A stretch of DNA of 64,000 nucleotides from Streptomyces sp. NBC_01723 (GCF_036246005.1 NZ_CP109171.1:3026001-3090000); one strand, 5' to 3'. Shown: positions 1 to 9,262, counted from the first letter of the stretch. The notes: generated from the sequence alone by a model not told the origin. Program-made: numbers and translations.

Positions 1-312
1 GACCTGATGCGGGCCAGGGGTTCGCTGGCGCGGGCCGGGACGCTGGTCCACGACACGGTGACCCGGGACGCGACGCTGCGGGACGCGCTGGAGGCGGTGC
101 TCACCGACAACGCGGGGCGGGTCGCGGTGACCGGGCGGCGCGGGGAGTACACGGGCGTCGTCGACATGGAGACGCTGATGAACTCCGTGCACGAGCTGCT
201 GGAGGCCGACCGGCTGGACGCGCTGGAGCACCGGCACGACCTGGAGGAGACCCGGAGCGAGCAGACCCATGCCGAGCAGGAGGGCTTCGGGGGGATCGGG
301 GGCCGGGCATGA
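1..312 (+). CDS. Glycine betaine/choline-type ABC transporter ATP-binding protein, C-terminal part (partial)
   Basis: Only the last 104 codons are in the window; the reading frame is open from base 1. What remains looks like a CBS domain (roughly residues 15-70, ending in GVVDMETLM) followed by an acidic Glu/His-rich tail. CBS domains at the C-terminus of an ABC ATPase are characteristic of the OpuA/OpuC osmoprotectant family, where they sense ionic strength or c-di-AMP. The stop codon overlaps the start of the permease gene by 4 bases (ATGA), so the two are translationally coupled. The nucleotide-binding domain itself lies upstream, so family membership rests on the CBS remnant and the two following genes. 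Confidence 0.8.
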   Translation, partial: DLMRARGSLARAGTLVHDTVTRDATLRDALEAVLTDNAGRVAVTGRRGEYTGVVDMETLMNSVHELLEADRLDALEHRHDLEETRSEQTHAEQEGFGGIGGRA

Positions 313-1193
313 GCGGTTCCTCCCCCTCCCCCGGCGGCCGGCGCCCCGGGGGCGAGCACGAGCCCGGCGGCGTGGCCTTCCGGGACGACCCCGGGGACGA
401 GGCGGAGCACGAGGCCGAACCGGAGCCCCGGCGGGCGTCCCCGCAGGCGGCCCAGCTCCGGATCGGCTGGCGGAAGCTGACCCTGCTGCCGGTCGTGCTG
501 ATCGCCGTACTGCTGGCGACCTGGCTGTGGTTCCGGCAGGCGGACCTGGACGCGCTCAGCCGGAACGCGCTGTCGAACGGGCAGGTCACCAAGGCGCTGT
601 GGCAGCACGTGCAGCTCACGGTGATCTCCACGTTCTTCGTACTGATCATCGCGATCCCGCTGGGCATCCTGCTGACCCGGCGGATGTTCCGGAAGGCCAC
701 GCCGGTCGCGATGGCGTTCGCCAACATGGGCCAGGCGACCCCCGCGATCGGTCTGCTCGCGCTGCTGGTGATCTGGCTGGGCATCGGCCGCCGGGCCGCC
801 CTGATCGGCATCATCATCTACGCCGTGCTGCCCGTGCTCTCCAACACCATCGCCGGCCTGAAGGCGAACGACCCGACGCTTCTGGAGGCGGCCCGCGGCA
901 TCGGCATGTCCCCGCTGGGCGTGCTCACCCGGGTGGAACTCCCCCTGGCCGTCCCCCTCATCCTGGCCGGCGTGCGCACGGCGCTCGTCCTGAACGTCGG
1001 TACGGCGACGCTGGCGACCTTCGGCGGGGGCGGCGGCCTGGGCGTGCTGATCACCACCGGGATCACCAGCCAGCGGATGCCGGTGCTGGTGCTCGGCTCG
1101 ATCCTCACCGTGGCGCTGGCGCTGCTGGTGGACTGGCTGGCCTCGCTGGCGGAACTGCTGCTGCGGCCGCGGGGCCTGGAGGTGGGGACATGA
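309..1193 (+). CDS. Osmoprotectant ABC transporter permease (OpuCB-like)
   Basis: 294-residue integral membrane permease. An unusually long, charged cytoplasmic N-terminus (about 50 residues, Pro/Glu-rich) precedes the first membrane helix; about six hydrophobic segments follow. The cytoplasmic EAA-type loop that docks on the ATPase is visible near residues 194-222 (LEAARGIGMSPLG). The closest family is the binding-protein-dependent permeases for glycine betaine, choline or carnitine (BPD_transp_1). It overlaps the ATPase gene upstream and the binding-protein gene downstream by 4 bases each, so all three form one operon. Many OpuC operons carry a second permease; none lies downstream here, so it would be upstream of the window or absent. 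Confidence 0.9.
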   Translation: MSGSSPSPGGRRPGGEHEPGGVAFRDDPGDEAEHEAEPEPRRASPQAAQLRIGWRKLTLLPVVLIAVLLATWLWFRQADLDALSRNALSNGQVTKALWQHVQLTVISTFFVLIIAIPLGILLTRRMFRKATPVAMAFANMGQATPAIGLLALLVIWLGIGRRAALIGIIIYAVLPVLSNTIAGLKANDPTLLEAARGIGMSPLGVLTRVELPLAVPLILAGVRTALVLNVGTATLATFGGGGGLGVLITTGITSQRMPVLVLGSILTVALALLVDWLASLAELLLRPRGLEVGT

Positions 1194-2182
1194 GACGGCC
1201 CCGAGTCGGCGCCGTGAGCAGGCGTACGTGTCTGATGCTGACCGCCGCCGTCCTGGTGGCCTCCGCCGGGTGCGGGCTGACCAGCGGCTCCCCCATGGTC
1301 GACGACGTGGGTCCCGGGTCCATCGGGCGGGGCCGGCCCCTCGCGGACGCCGACCTCACGGTGACGTCCAAGGAGTTCACCGAGCAGCTGGTGCTCGGCG
1401 CGATCATGGGCATCGCCTTCCAGGCGGCCGGTGCGGAGGTGCTCGACCGCACGGGCATCCAGGGCTCCGTCGGCACCCGGGCGGCGGTGGAGAACGGCGA
1501 CGCCGACGCCACGTACGAGTACACGGGCACCGCCTGGATCACGTACCTGGGCAACAGCAAGCCGATCCCCGACCCCCGGCAGCAGTGGCAGGCGGTGAAG
1601 GACGCGGACGCGAAGAAGGGCCTGACCTGGCTGCCGCCGGCGCCGATGAACAACACGTACGCGCTGGCGATGAACCAGGCGAACTACAAGAAGTACGGCA
1701 CGAAGACGCTCTCGGAGGTGGCCGAGCTGTCGAAGTCGGACCCGGGCGCGGTGACGCTCTGCGTGGAGGGCGAGTTCGCCAACCGCGCGGACGGGCTGCC
1801 GGGGCTGGAGAAGGCGTACGGGATGTCCCTGCCGGCCGGGAACGTCACGCAGATGGACACCGGCATCATCTACACCCAGACCGCGAAGGGCGCGTGCACC
1901 TTCGGCGAGGTCTTCACCACCGACGGCCGGATCAAGTCGATGAACCTGGTGGTGATGGAGGACGACCGAAAGTTCTTCCCGAACTACAACGCGGCACCCA
2001 TGGTCCGGACCGCCACCCTGAAGGCCTGGCCGGCGATCGCCTCGGTCCTCGACCCGGTCACCAAGGCGCTGACCAACGACGTCGCGCAGACCCTGAACGC
2101 GAAGGTCGACGTGGACGGCGAGGATCCGCACCAGGTGGCACTGGACTGGATGAAGGAGAAGGGCTTCGTGGTGGAGGGCTAG
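1190..2182 (+). CDS. Glycine betaine/choline substrate-binding lipoprotein (OpuAC domain)
   Basis: 330-residue extracellular binding protein. The ATG at 1190 overlaps the permease stop and gives a classic lipoprotein signal: basic start, hydrophobic stretch and lipobox ASAGC with the lipidated Cys at residue 28. An SRR pair before the hydrophobic core suggests possible Tat export, which is common for Streptomyces lipoproteins. From about residue 58 it matches the OpuAC/QAT-binding fold (TVTSKEFTEQLVLG, then TYEYTGTAW), the family that binds quaternary ammonium osmolytes. The frame is open much further upstream, but that extension lies inside the permease gene and is not real. Exact substrate cannot be read from the sequence. 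Confidence 0.9.
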   Translation: MRRPRVGAVSRRTCLMLTAAVLVASAGCGLTSGSPMVDDVGPGSIGRGRPLADADLTVTSKEFTEQLVLGAIMGIAFQAAGAEVLDRTGIQGSVGTRAAVENGDADATYEYTGTAWITYLGNSKPIPDPRQQWQAVKDADAKKGLTWLPPAPMNNTYALAMNQANYKKYGTKTLSEVAELSKSDPGAVTLCVEGEFANRADGLPGLEKAYGMSLPAGNVTQMDTGIIYTQTAKGACTFGEVFTTDGRIKSMNLVVMEDDRKFFPNYNAAPMVRTATLKAWPAIASVLDPVTKALTNDVAQTLNAKVDVDGEDPHQVALDWMKEKGFVVEG

Positions 2183-2209
2183 GCGGCCCCGGTCTCCGGT
2201 TGTCCGGCC

Positions 2210-2989
2210 TCAGCAGGCGGGCACGCTGCCCTTGCCGCTCTCCAGGGCCGTGAGGGAGTCGACGGCGCCCTTGAGGGTGGTGACCGGGATCAGCCGCAGT
2301 CCCTTCGGCAGCTCGGCCTGCGCGTCGGAGCACTCGGCCTTCGGTACGAGGAAGACGGTCGCCCCGTCCCGCCGCGCGGCCTGCGTCTTCAGCGGCACGC
2401 CACCCACGGCGCCTACCTTGCCGCCGGTGGTGATGGTGCCGGTACCGGCGATGACCTCGCCGCCGGTGAGATCGCCGGCGCCGAGCTTGTCGACGATGCC
2501 GAGGGAGAAGAGCAGCCCGGCGCTGGGCCCGCCGACGTCCTCCAGCCGCAGGTCGACGTCGATGTCACGCCCGTCGAGCCGCAGGTAGTCCAGGGCGGCC
2601 GTGGTCGCCGCGTCCTGCGACTCCTTCATCTGCTCCTGGTTGTACTGCTCGATCTCGCCCACGTCGTCGCCGCTCGGGTAGACGGCATCGCGCGGCATCA
2701 CGGCCCGGTCGGTGTCGAACCAGCTGTCGACCACGTCACCGAGGCGCACGCTGGCATCCGGCCCGGTCGCCTCGATGGTCGTCATCCGCAACTGCCCGCT
2801 GGTCTCGCGCGTCGGCGCGCCCTTGATGGTGATCACCTCGGCGCCCCGGTTCTTCCCCAGCACGTCCGCCGTCAGCCCCGGCTGCGCCACGGAGAACGGC
2901 AACGGCGCGAAGAGCGCGGCAGCGAGCAGCCCCACGACGGGGACACCGCAGACGGCGAGGAACTGGGGGCGGGAGAGACGTGAGAGCAC
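2210..2989 (-). CDS. Secreted/membrane-anchored Lon-type (S16) serine protease domain protein, YlbL-like
   Basis: 259 residues starting at GTG. An N-terminal hydrophobic segment (about residues 10-35) acts as signal anchor, so the protein is extracytoplasmic. The C-terminal half is a Lon proteolytic domain: the catalytic Ser lies in GGPSAGL (near residue 158) and the partner Lys in GVPLKTQAA (near 200). Actinobacterial YlbL proteins normally carry a PDZ domain between anchor and protease and are about 340 residues; no PDZ is recognisable here. It is convergent with the transporter operon upstream. Substrate unknown; activity is predicted from the intact Ser-Lys dyad. Confidence 0.8.
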   Translation of the reverse strand: MLSRLSRPQFLAVCGVPVVGLLAAALFAPLPFSVAQPGLTADVLGKNRGAEVITIKGAPTRETSGQLRMTTIEATGPDASVRLGDVVDSWFDTDRAVMPRDAVYPSGDDVGEIEQYNQEQMKESQDAATTAALDYLRLDGRDIDVDLRLEDVGGPSAGLLFSLGIVDKLGAGDLTGGEVIAGTGTITTGGKVGAVGGVPLKTQAARRDGATVFLVPKAECSDAQAELPKGLRLIPVTTLKGAVDSLTALESGKGSVPAC

Positions 2990-3096
2990 GGGGTCAATCT
3001 AACGTGGGGGCGCGGGCGCTCGGGGTGGGGGCGGGGCGGCGGCGCCGTGCGGCACGGTCCGCCGGGTGCCGGGGGCTACGGGAGACGGATGGGGAC

Positions 3097-3828
3097 TTAC
3101 TGAACGCTGGTGCGGGCCACGGCTTGCAGTCGGCCGGGGATCACCGGCTCCTGCGTCGCGTCGTGCGTCAGCTCGAGTGTGTCGCCGGTGCTGTCCACCC
3201 GCCAGACGGCGCCGTGCCGGTTCTCCCACTCGACGAAGCTGCCGGGAGCACCGTCGAGCAGTTCCAGTTCTCGCACCAGCGTGTCCAGGGGAGCGAAGCC
3301 GCGGGCGTCGCCCTTGCTCATGCTCTGGGTACGGGTGTTGTCGTAGCGCATCTTGACGAACGGCATCTCGGTTCGGTCGAGCTTGTTCGGCTGGAGCATC
3401 TTGCGGAACCTCCCCCATGCCTCCTCCTCGTTCTCGCTGCCGGAGATCTCACTGGCGTAGGCGGGAAAGACGGCGTAGGTGACCGCTGACAGCTCCGGGT
3501 TCTCGGTGGCGTGGTAGCCGTGCACTTCGGGGGCCGCCACCCCTACGGTGTCGAACTGCGTCCCGTCGTGGTGGAAGCCGCCGACGGCCACCAGGGGCCG
3601 CCCCTGACCCACGAAGGTGTCGTCATGGGCGCGCGCGTGGGCGAGCAAAGCCGTGACGAGCGCCTCGTCGTAGCGACCACGTACGTTGACCTGCAGGTTG
3701 TGCCCGCCGTCGGTGGAAAGCGCGGCGGTGAAGGTGAACATCGGGTTCGGCGACCACCGCCACGCGGAGGCCAGACCGGGAACGGGAGCGGCGCCGGGCA
3801 TGGCGGACAGGACGGATCCAGGGTTCAT
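3097..3828 (-). CDS. Probable immunity protein of the adjacent RHS toxin
   Basis: 243 residues from the ATG at 3828, preceded by a GGAG ribosome-binding site 8 bases away. The frame is open upstream but that part lies inside the toxin gene. It is soluble, with no signal peptide or membrane segment, and acidic in the middle. I do not recognise a named family. It begins 31 bases after the stop of the RHS toxin gene, on the same strand and with no room for its own promoter. This toxin-then-immunity order is the standard one in polymorphic toxin loci. The function is inferred from position only. Confidence 0.55.
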   Translation of the reverse strand: MNPGSVLSAMPGAAPVPGLASAWRWSPNPMFTFTAALSTDGGHNLQVNVRGRYDEALVTALLAHARAHDDTFVGQGRPLVAVGGFHHDGTQFDTVGVAAPEVHGYHATENPELSAVTYAVFPAYASEISGSENEEEAWGRFRKMLQPNKLDRTEMPFVKMRYDNTRTQSMSKGDARGFAPLDTLVRELELLDGAPGSFVEWENRHGAVWRVDSTGDTLELTHDATQEPVIPGRLQAVARTSVQ

Positions 3829-3859
3829 GAGGGTGGCTCCTGTGCTCGGGTCGGGGGCC

Positions 3860-6800
3860 CTAGCTGCATGAGTAGAGGGTGGGGTGGACATCCTGGCGGT
3901 AGGTGGCGTCCATGAGCGCACCGCCGCGGGAGTTCTCGCTTCGCGTCATGGGCTCCATGTTCTCGGGGCGGTTGTAGAAGTCGTTGCGTACGGCCCGGTC
4001 GGAACGGTAGCCCGTCTGGTTCCAGTGATCGACCACCGGTGTCAGGTGCTCGTACGTGAGCTGGTTGGACGGGATGATCTCGCCCGCGGAGTTGCGCCAG
4101 GTCAGCTCAGACCTTGGGATGCGTTCCATGATCTGACGACCCTGGGGGTCGAGCTGTCCGGTGGGCCGCATGGGTGTGCCGCCCTGGGCGATGCCCTCGT
4201 CGGTCCAGGTGGCGGCCATGGCGTCATGGGTGGACTGGCGATAGCTGCCGGGGTACTCGGTGTCGCGGTTGTGGGCCTGTACGGGCGAGTTCGGGTCCCT
4301 CTCCCAGCGACCTTGCTGGCCGCGGATGCGGATGAGGCCCAGCGGGTCGAGGAGAACAAGCGGGTTGGTGATGTAGGCGTAGTCGTTCGGGTCCGGGGCC
4401 AGTCCCAGCGGATCGGCGCTGACGTAGCGCGCGGTCTCCGGGTCGTAGTAACGGAAGTAGTTGTAGTTCCAGCCGGTCTCGGCGTCCGCGTACTGCCCGG
4501 GGAACCGCAGCGGGCAGTCGGCCTCCGGGGCTGGGGGCGGTGCGCCGGTCGGCTGCCCCCAGGCCGTGAATCTGCGGTGCCAGACGATCCGGCCGTCCGC
4601 CGAGACGAGTTCGGTCGGTGTTCCGACGAGGTCGGTGACGATGGCGTAGAAGCGGGCGTCCGTGTCGTCGCTCAGGTCGCTTCCGCCTCGGTCCGCCACC
4701 GCCCGTTCGCCGCCACCGCTCACTGTCTGGGCGACGGGTCGGTAGGAACCCGGCGCGTAGTCCCACGTGGTGACGGTGCCGTCGGTCTCGATCTGTTCGG
4801 CGAGGCGTGTTCCGTCCCAGCTGAACGTCGTCTCCTCCAGCACGTCCCCGACGATGCCGAGGCGTTGTTTGCCGACCCGTCGGCCGTCCGGATCGTAGGT
4901 GTAGCGCCACTCGGATCCGTCCGGTGTGACGGCCCGGACCAGGCGGTCCTCCGGGCTCCACCCGTAGTGGGAGGTGCGTCGTCCGCCACTGAGGAGACGG
5001 ACCGTCTTGCGGATCAGGCGCCCCTGGCCGTCGTAGGCGTAGGTGGTGCGTCCGGCACGGTGCAGTCTGGTGCCGTCGACGTGGTGGGGCAGCGGTTCCG
5101 TGGTGCCGTCGTACGGGGAGCTGGTGACGAGGTTGCCCGCACGGTCGTACCCGTAGTTCTCTTCGCGGTCGGCGGTCCTGACCGCGGTCAGCCTGCCGAC
5201 CGGATCCACGTCGAACCGACGGCTTTCGCCGAGCAGCTCGTCGATCTCCCTGAGCGCTCCGTCGACGTCGTACGCGTAGGTGCGGTGCTGGAGCAGCTCA
5301 CCGCCTGCGTCGCCCCTGCCGCGGTTGGGCGCGGTGACCGACTGCTCGGTCAGCCGGCCGGAACCATCCCAGCTCTGGTGGAGTACCGCCTCCGCACCCA
5401 GCGTCCTGCGGATCTCATGATGGGCGGTGTCGTAGTCGAAGCGCAGTTGGCTGCCGGCGCCGCTCAGGGTCCGCGGGTGGCCCGTCGCCTCGTACGTCCA
5501 CGTCGAGGTGATGCCCGAGGGAGTGCGCCGGCTGATGCGACGGCCGAGGGCGTCGTACGTGTAGCTGGTGGTCCGGCCGTTGACCGTCTCGGTCAACGTG
5601 CGCCCCATGGAGTCGTAGGTGCGTTCGACCGTGGTGTCGCGGTTGGCCGCGCGGAGCAGTGAGCCGGTGCTGTCGTACTCGTAGCGAGTGCTCTCGTCCC
5701 CCGTGCGGTACTGGCGTGGCCGGCCAAGCAGGTCCACGGTCACGTCCGTGGTCTGTCCGGCGCCATTGGTCCACGACGTACGCTGCCCGGCCGCGTCGTG
5801 GGTGTAGGTGAGCGTGCGGCCGTTGAAGTCCGTCTCCCGGATCAGGCGGTTGGCCTCGTTGTATGCGTACTCCCAGGTGCGGCCGTCCGCGTTGTGGACA
5901 CCGGTCAGGTTCAGTTCGGTGTCGTAGGAGAACGTGTAGCGGCGGCCGTCCGGTGTGGTGCGGGAGGCCGGTTGGTGGAAGTGGGTGAACTCGTACGTGG
6001 TGACCGCACCGTCGCGGGCCGTGTGCGAGACGGGATTGCCCTCGCCGTCCCAGCTCCAGGCCTCCGTCGCGCCGTCCGGGAGCGAACGCCACGAGGCCAG
6101 TCCTTCGACGGTCCAGCCGAATCGATCGGTGGCGCCGGCGGGGTCGGTCACAGCGGTCACGCGTCCGAGGGAGTCGCGTCGTGCTCGGGTCGTCCGGCCC
6201 TCCGGGTCGGTGAGGGCCAGCGGCAGACCGGCCGGATCGGTCTGGATGTGCCGGGTGTGGCCGAGCGCGTCGGTGACGGAGAGGGGCCGCCCCAGAGCGT
6301 CGTAGCTGTAGCGAGTGGTCGCCCCGGACGGGTCGGTGACGGACAGGCGGTTGCCCCGCTCGTCGTAGGTGTAGGTCCAGAACGAACCGTCGGGCTCCGT
6401 GAGCCGGCGGGTGCGGCCTGCCTCGTCGTAGTCGGCCCGGACAGAGCTGAGGTCCGGTCTGACCACCTCGGTCAGGTGACCGGCCGCGTCGAAGACCTGC
6501 CGGGTGGTGCGGCCCAGGGGGTCGGTCCAGGAGACGAGGCGTCCGTTCTCGTCCCACTCCCGGCGGGTCGAGGCTCCCAGGGGGTCGGTGACCTGGACGA
6601 GTTGCAGACGCTCGTCGAACCGGTAGGTGGTGGTCCGGCCGAGGGAGTTGCGGTACGTGTTGACGCGTGCCGCGTCGTCGTAGGTGAGGGAGCAGTCGAG
6701 GAAACCGTCCGCTCCTCTGCCGGCCGTGACCCTGTGCCGCTCGTCGTAGGTGTAGCGATACCAACCGCCGTTGCGGTCGGTCCAGCTTGTGATGCGGGAC

Positions 6801-8539
6801 TCGGCGTCGTACGTGAGCTGGAAGTCCCGGCCCTGCCCGTCGGAGACGACGCGGAGATTGCCCTCCGTGTCGTAGGCGTAGCGTCGCACCACCGCCCATG
6901 GTGAGTGGACTTCCGCGCCGTAGCCGTCTTCCGGTGAGCTGAGAACGCTCAGGGACGTGATCCGGCCCTCTTCCGTGGCGATGGCCACCCGGTAGCCGCC
7001 CGAGTGGCGCATCTCGGCGAGGGCGCCCCCCTCGTCGTAGAGGAAGTCGATGCGGTGCCCGTTGCGGTCGGTTATCGCGGCGAGAGGCAGGGTGTAGGCG
7101 GGGGTGCCATCATCGCGCCGTACACCGGGGGAGAAGTGGTGGGTCAGTCCGGTCTCGTCGTCGTGGACGGTGATCGCGCCTTCGTCGTCACCGTTCCACG
7201 TCAGCGGCCGTCGAGGTCCCTCCAGAGGCAGGGTCGCGGTGCCGGGTGCGGGAATCGGATAGGCCAGGAGCATGCCGTCCTCACTGGCGAACACGACACC
7301 CTGGTCGTCGATCTCCAGGCGCTGGTCCAGCGTCGAGGCCCAACTCGCCCCGAAGCATCGACCCCAGCGGTAGGTCGAGACGTGGGTGCGTCGGACCAAC
7401 AACGGCAGGAGCCCGCCGAGTTCCAGGTCCACCTGCTCCATGAGCATCTCGCCGGACACCATGTCGATCGGGTCGCCGCCCCGGCACCGGCCCTTGTAGG
7501 GCTTGGCTTTCGCAAGAAGGTCCTTGGCACCGGAACGCAAGGTCTTCAGACCACCCCGCATGGCGGTGGCCATCCCCTTCATACCCTTGGCGAGTCCGCC
7601 GAGGGTGGTCAGGCCTTTCATGCCGGGTATGCAGTCCAGAGCCGCCAGCCCCACGTCCCACAGGGATGCTTGCCCCTTGCTGTATTTGTAGAGCGTGTCC
7701 GCGAGGACCACGAGAGCGGCCACGACCACGATCGCGGCGAGAATCGGACCGCCGATGATCATCACGACGATGCCGAGCACCGCGACGACGACCTTGCAGA
7801 CCGCGACGATCGTGTCCCAGTTGTCGGAGAACCAGTCGCCGACGTCCTCCCACCACGAACGGTTCTGGATGCCGGCGTCCGACGCCTCGTCGATCTTGTT
7901 CTTCGCGTCCCGGGCCGCGTCCTCGCGCATCTTGCGCGCGTCCTCGGCCATCTTCTTCGCCGCGTCCAGCGCACTCTGCGCCGAGTCGACGGCCGACTGC
8001 GCGTTTGTCTGGGCCGTCTTCGCGTGCTGGGCGTCACGGGTGGCGGCGCGGACCTTCGCCTCGTCCGGCTTGTCCCCGTCCGACTTGCTGCCCGTCGGAT
8101 CGTCCTTGTACTTGTCGGCTTCCTTCGTGGCCCGCGTCACCCACGAGTCCGCGGAGGACAGCTTCGACTGCGCGGAGGACAGGTCCTGACGGGCTTCACG
8201 GGCTTTCACCAGGGCCCGGTCGGCCAGGGCCTGGGCGCGCTCCAGCTTCGGCCAGAAGTCGGCGAGAGCGTCGCCGCACATGCCGTACGACTTCTCGAGC
8301 TTCTTCAGGTTCTTCGGAACGCCGGAGAACTCCTCCTTGAAGACCGTCGCGGACTTGCCCGCCCACTCCGCGAGCGTGGTCTCCCCCGCCATGCCCTTGA
8401 CCAGACGCAGCGCCTCGGACACGTCGTCCGCGAAGTCGTGCAACGTCTTCGCGAGCGTGCGCACGCGCTGCGGGTCGCCCGGCGTCGGGTCCTTGTCCAG
8501 GTCCAGGACATGCCAGTCACTCGGCCTGTGGCCCACCAT
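3860..8539 (-). CDS. RHS-repeat polymorphic toxin with WXG100-like N-terminus and HNH/EndoVII-like nuclease tip
   Basis: 1559 residues from ATG 8539 (GTG 8542 is equally placed behind a GGGGG motif). Order of parts: a WXG100/LXG-like helical region with a WAG turn at 59-61; an Ala/Lys/Asp coiled coil (about 95-215); a hydrophobic segment (about 240-275); a DUF6531 entry (GDPIDMVSGE); roughly 900 residues of YD/RHS repeats (GxxxxYxYDxxGN type); and the conserved RHS core ending in DPLGL near residue 1402, where such proteins self-cleave. The last ~157 residues form a variable tip containing LTYEHLTPVVDHW and PENMEPMTRSENSRGG, resembling HNH/endonuclease VII-fold toxin domains. Probably exported by a type VII-like route and delivered to rival cells. 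The next gene is a likely immunity protein. Confidence 0.88.
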   Translation of the reverse strand: MVGHRPSDWHVLDLDKDPTPGDPQRVRTLAKTLHDFADDVSEALRLVKGMAGETTLAEWAGKSATVFKEEFSGVPKNLKKLEKSYGMCGDALADFWPKLERAQALADRALVKAREARQDLSSAQSKLSSADSWVTRATKEADKYKDDPTGSKSDGDKPDEAKVRAATRDAQHAKTAQTNAQSAVDSAQSALDAAKKMAEDARKMREDAARDAKNKIDEASDAGIQNRSWWEDVGDWFSDNWDTIVAVCKVVVAVLGIVVMIIGGPILAAIVVVAALVVLADTLYKYSKGQASLWDVGLAALDCIPGMKGLTTLGGLAKGMKGMATAMRGGLKTLRSGAKDLLAKAKPYKGRCRGGDPIDMVSGEMLMEQVDLELGGLLPLLVRRTHVSTYRWGRCFGASWASTLDQRLEIDDQGVVFASEDGMLLAYPIPAPGTATLPLEGPRRPLTWNGDDEGAITVHDDETGLTHHFSPGVRRDDGTPAYTLPLAAITDRNGHRIDFLYDEGGALAEMRHSGGYRVAIATEEGRITSLSVLSSPEDGYGAEVHSPWAVVRRYAYDTEGNLRVVSDGQGRDFQLTYDAESRITSWTDRNGGWYRYTYDERHRVTAGRGADGFLDCSLTYDDAARVNTYRNSLGRTTTYRFDERLQLVQVTDPLGASTRREWDENGRLVSWTDPLGRTTRQVFDAAGHLTEVVRPDLSSVRADYDEAGRTRRLTEPDGSFWTYTYDERGNRLSVTDPSGATTRYSYDALGRPLSVTDALGHTRHIQTDPAGLPLALTDPEGRTTRARRDSLGRVTAVTDPAGATDRFGWTVEGLASWRSLPDGATEAWSWDGEGNPVSHTARDGAVTTYEFTHFHQPASRTTPDGRRYTFSYDTELNLTGVHNADGRTWEYAYNEANRLIRETDFNGRTLTYTHDAAGQRTSWTNGAGQTTDVTVDLLGRPRQYRTGDESTRYEYDSTGSLLRAANRDTTVERTYDSMGRTLTETVNGRTTSYTYDALGRRISRRTPSGITSTWTYEATGHPRTLSGAGSQLRFDYDTAHHEIRRTLGAEAVLHQSWDGSGRLTEQSVTAPNRGRGDAGGELLQHRTYAYDVDGALREIDELLGESRRFDVDPVGRLTAVRTADREENYGYDRAGNLVTSSPYDGTTEPLPHHVDGTRLHRAGRTTYAYDGQGRLIRKTVRLLSGGRRTSHYGWSPEDRLVRAVTPDGSEWRYTYDPDGRRVGKQRLGIVGDVLEETTFSWDGTRLAEQIETDGTVTTWDYAPGSYRPVAQTVSGGGERAVADRGGSDLSDDTDARFYAIVTDLVGTPTELVSADGRIVWHRRFTAWGQPTGAPPPAPEADCPLRFPGQYADAETGWNYNYFRYYDPETARYVSADPLGLAPDPNDYAYITNPLVLLDPLGLIRIRGQQGRWERDPNSPVQAHNRDTEYPGSYRQSTHDAMAATWTDEGIAQGGTPMRPTGQLDPQGRQIMERIPRSELTWRNSAGEIIPSNQLTYEHLTPVVDHWNQTGYRSDRAVRNDFYNRPENMEPMTRSENSRGGALMDATYRQDVHPTLYSCS

Positions 8540-8634
8540 CACGCAACCCCCGTCGACGCACCCACAACAGCAACAACCCGTATGCACACGTGAACTTACA
8601 AGGTGCGAGTGTTCGAGTGGAAGGTGAGCCGGGT

Positions 8635-9138
8635 TCAAGCGGACGGCCGGAGGTTCAGTTCGGCCCGGACCGTCTTGCCGGGCAGCGCGACGCCCCGTGA
8701 GATCCGGTCGACCACCTCCCAGTGGTCGGCGAGTGCGTCGACCAGGAGCAGGCCTCGGCCGGTGTCGTCCAGCGGGCTCGGGGGCGGTGCTTCCCCGGGT
8801 GCGGGTGGCCTGCGTTCTGCCCTGGTGTCCGAGACCTCGATGTGGAGGTGGACGTGCGGGGCGTGGATGAGGCGCAGTTCGAAGTCGCGGCCCGGGACTC
8901 GGCCGTGGGTCACGGCGTTGGCCGCCAGCTCCGCGACGATGAGGGTGGCGGCGTCGGAGAGGGCGGTTCTGTACGGGATGCCCCACGCGTGGAGCTGGGT
9001 GGCGGCCAAGTGGCGGGCGAGGCGGGCGCCGAGTGGGGTGGAGCTGAAGCGCTGCGTGAACATACGTACGGTGACTGGCAGTTGGTGGGGCGAGAGTGGC
9101 GTCATGGGGTCACCGTGGCGTTCGGCCGCGTACTTCAC
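8635..9138 (-). CDS. HATPase-fold anti-sigma-factor-like ATP-binding protein (RsbW/SpoIIAB type)
   Basis: 167 residues with a GHKL ATPase fold: the N-box is seen in ELAANAVTHG and the G1 box in DDTGRGLLLVDAL. This is the small regulatory kinase type found in large numbers in Streptomyces, often beside XRE and DUF397 genes as here. It is divergent from the XRE gene. Two starts are possible: GTG at 9138 (used) or ATG at 9105 (MTPLSPHQ); neither has a convincing ribosome-binding site. The conserved part begins only after residue 12, so the shorter form is equally plausible. Partners (sigma factor, anti-anti-sigma) are not encoded nearby. Confidence 0.85.
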   Translation of the reverse strand: MKYAAERHGDPMTPLSPHQLPVTVRMFTQRFSSTPLGARLARHLAATQLHAWGIPYRTALSDAATLIVAELAANAVTHGRVPGRDFELRLIHAPHVHLHIEVSDTRAERRPPAPGEAPPPSPLDDTGRGLLLVDALADHWEVVDRISRGVALPGKTVRAELNLRPSA

Positions 9139-9262
9139 CAGGTCAGCTACTCGTACGCTCCGTCAGCGTACGAGTGCGAAGAGTGGACAGTGGTGGTGAC
9201 GGGCTGTAAGCCTGGGCGTCTTCAAAGTGTGCGGCGGGGAGAGCGTGCGGAAGGTGGCCGCC

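Noticed and set aside
3884..5662. 592-codon plus-strand ORF antisense to the RHS gene
   Set aside because: Mirror of the repetitive RHS coding strand; no domain or ribosome-binding site.
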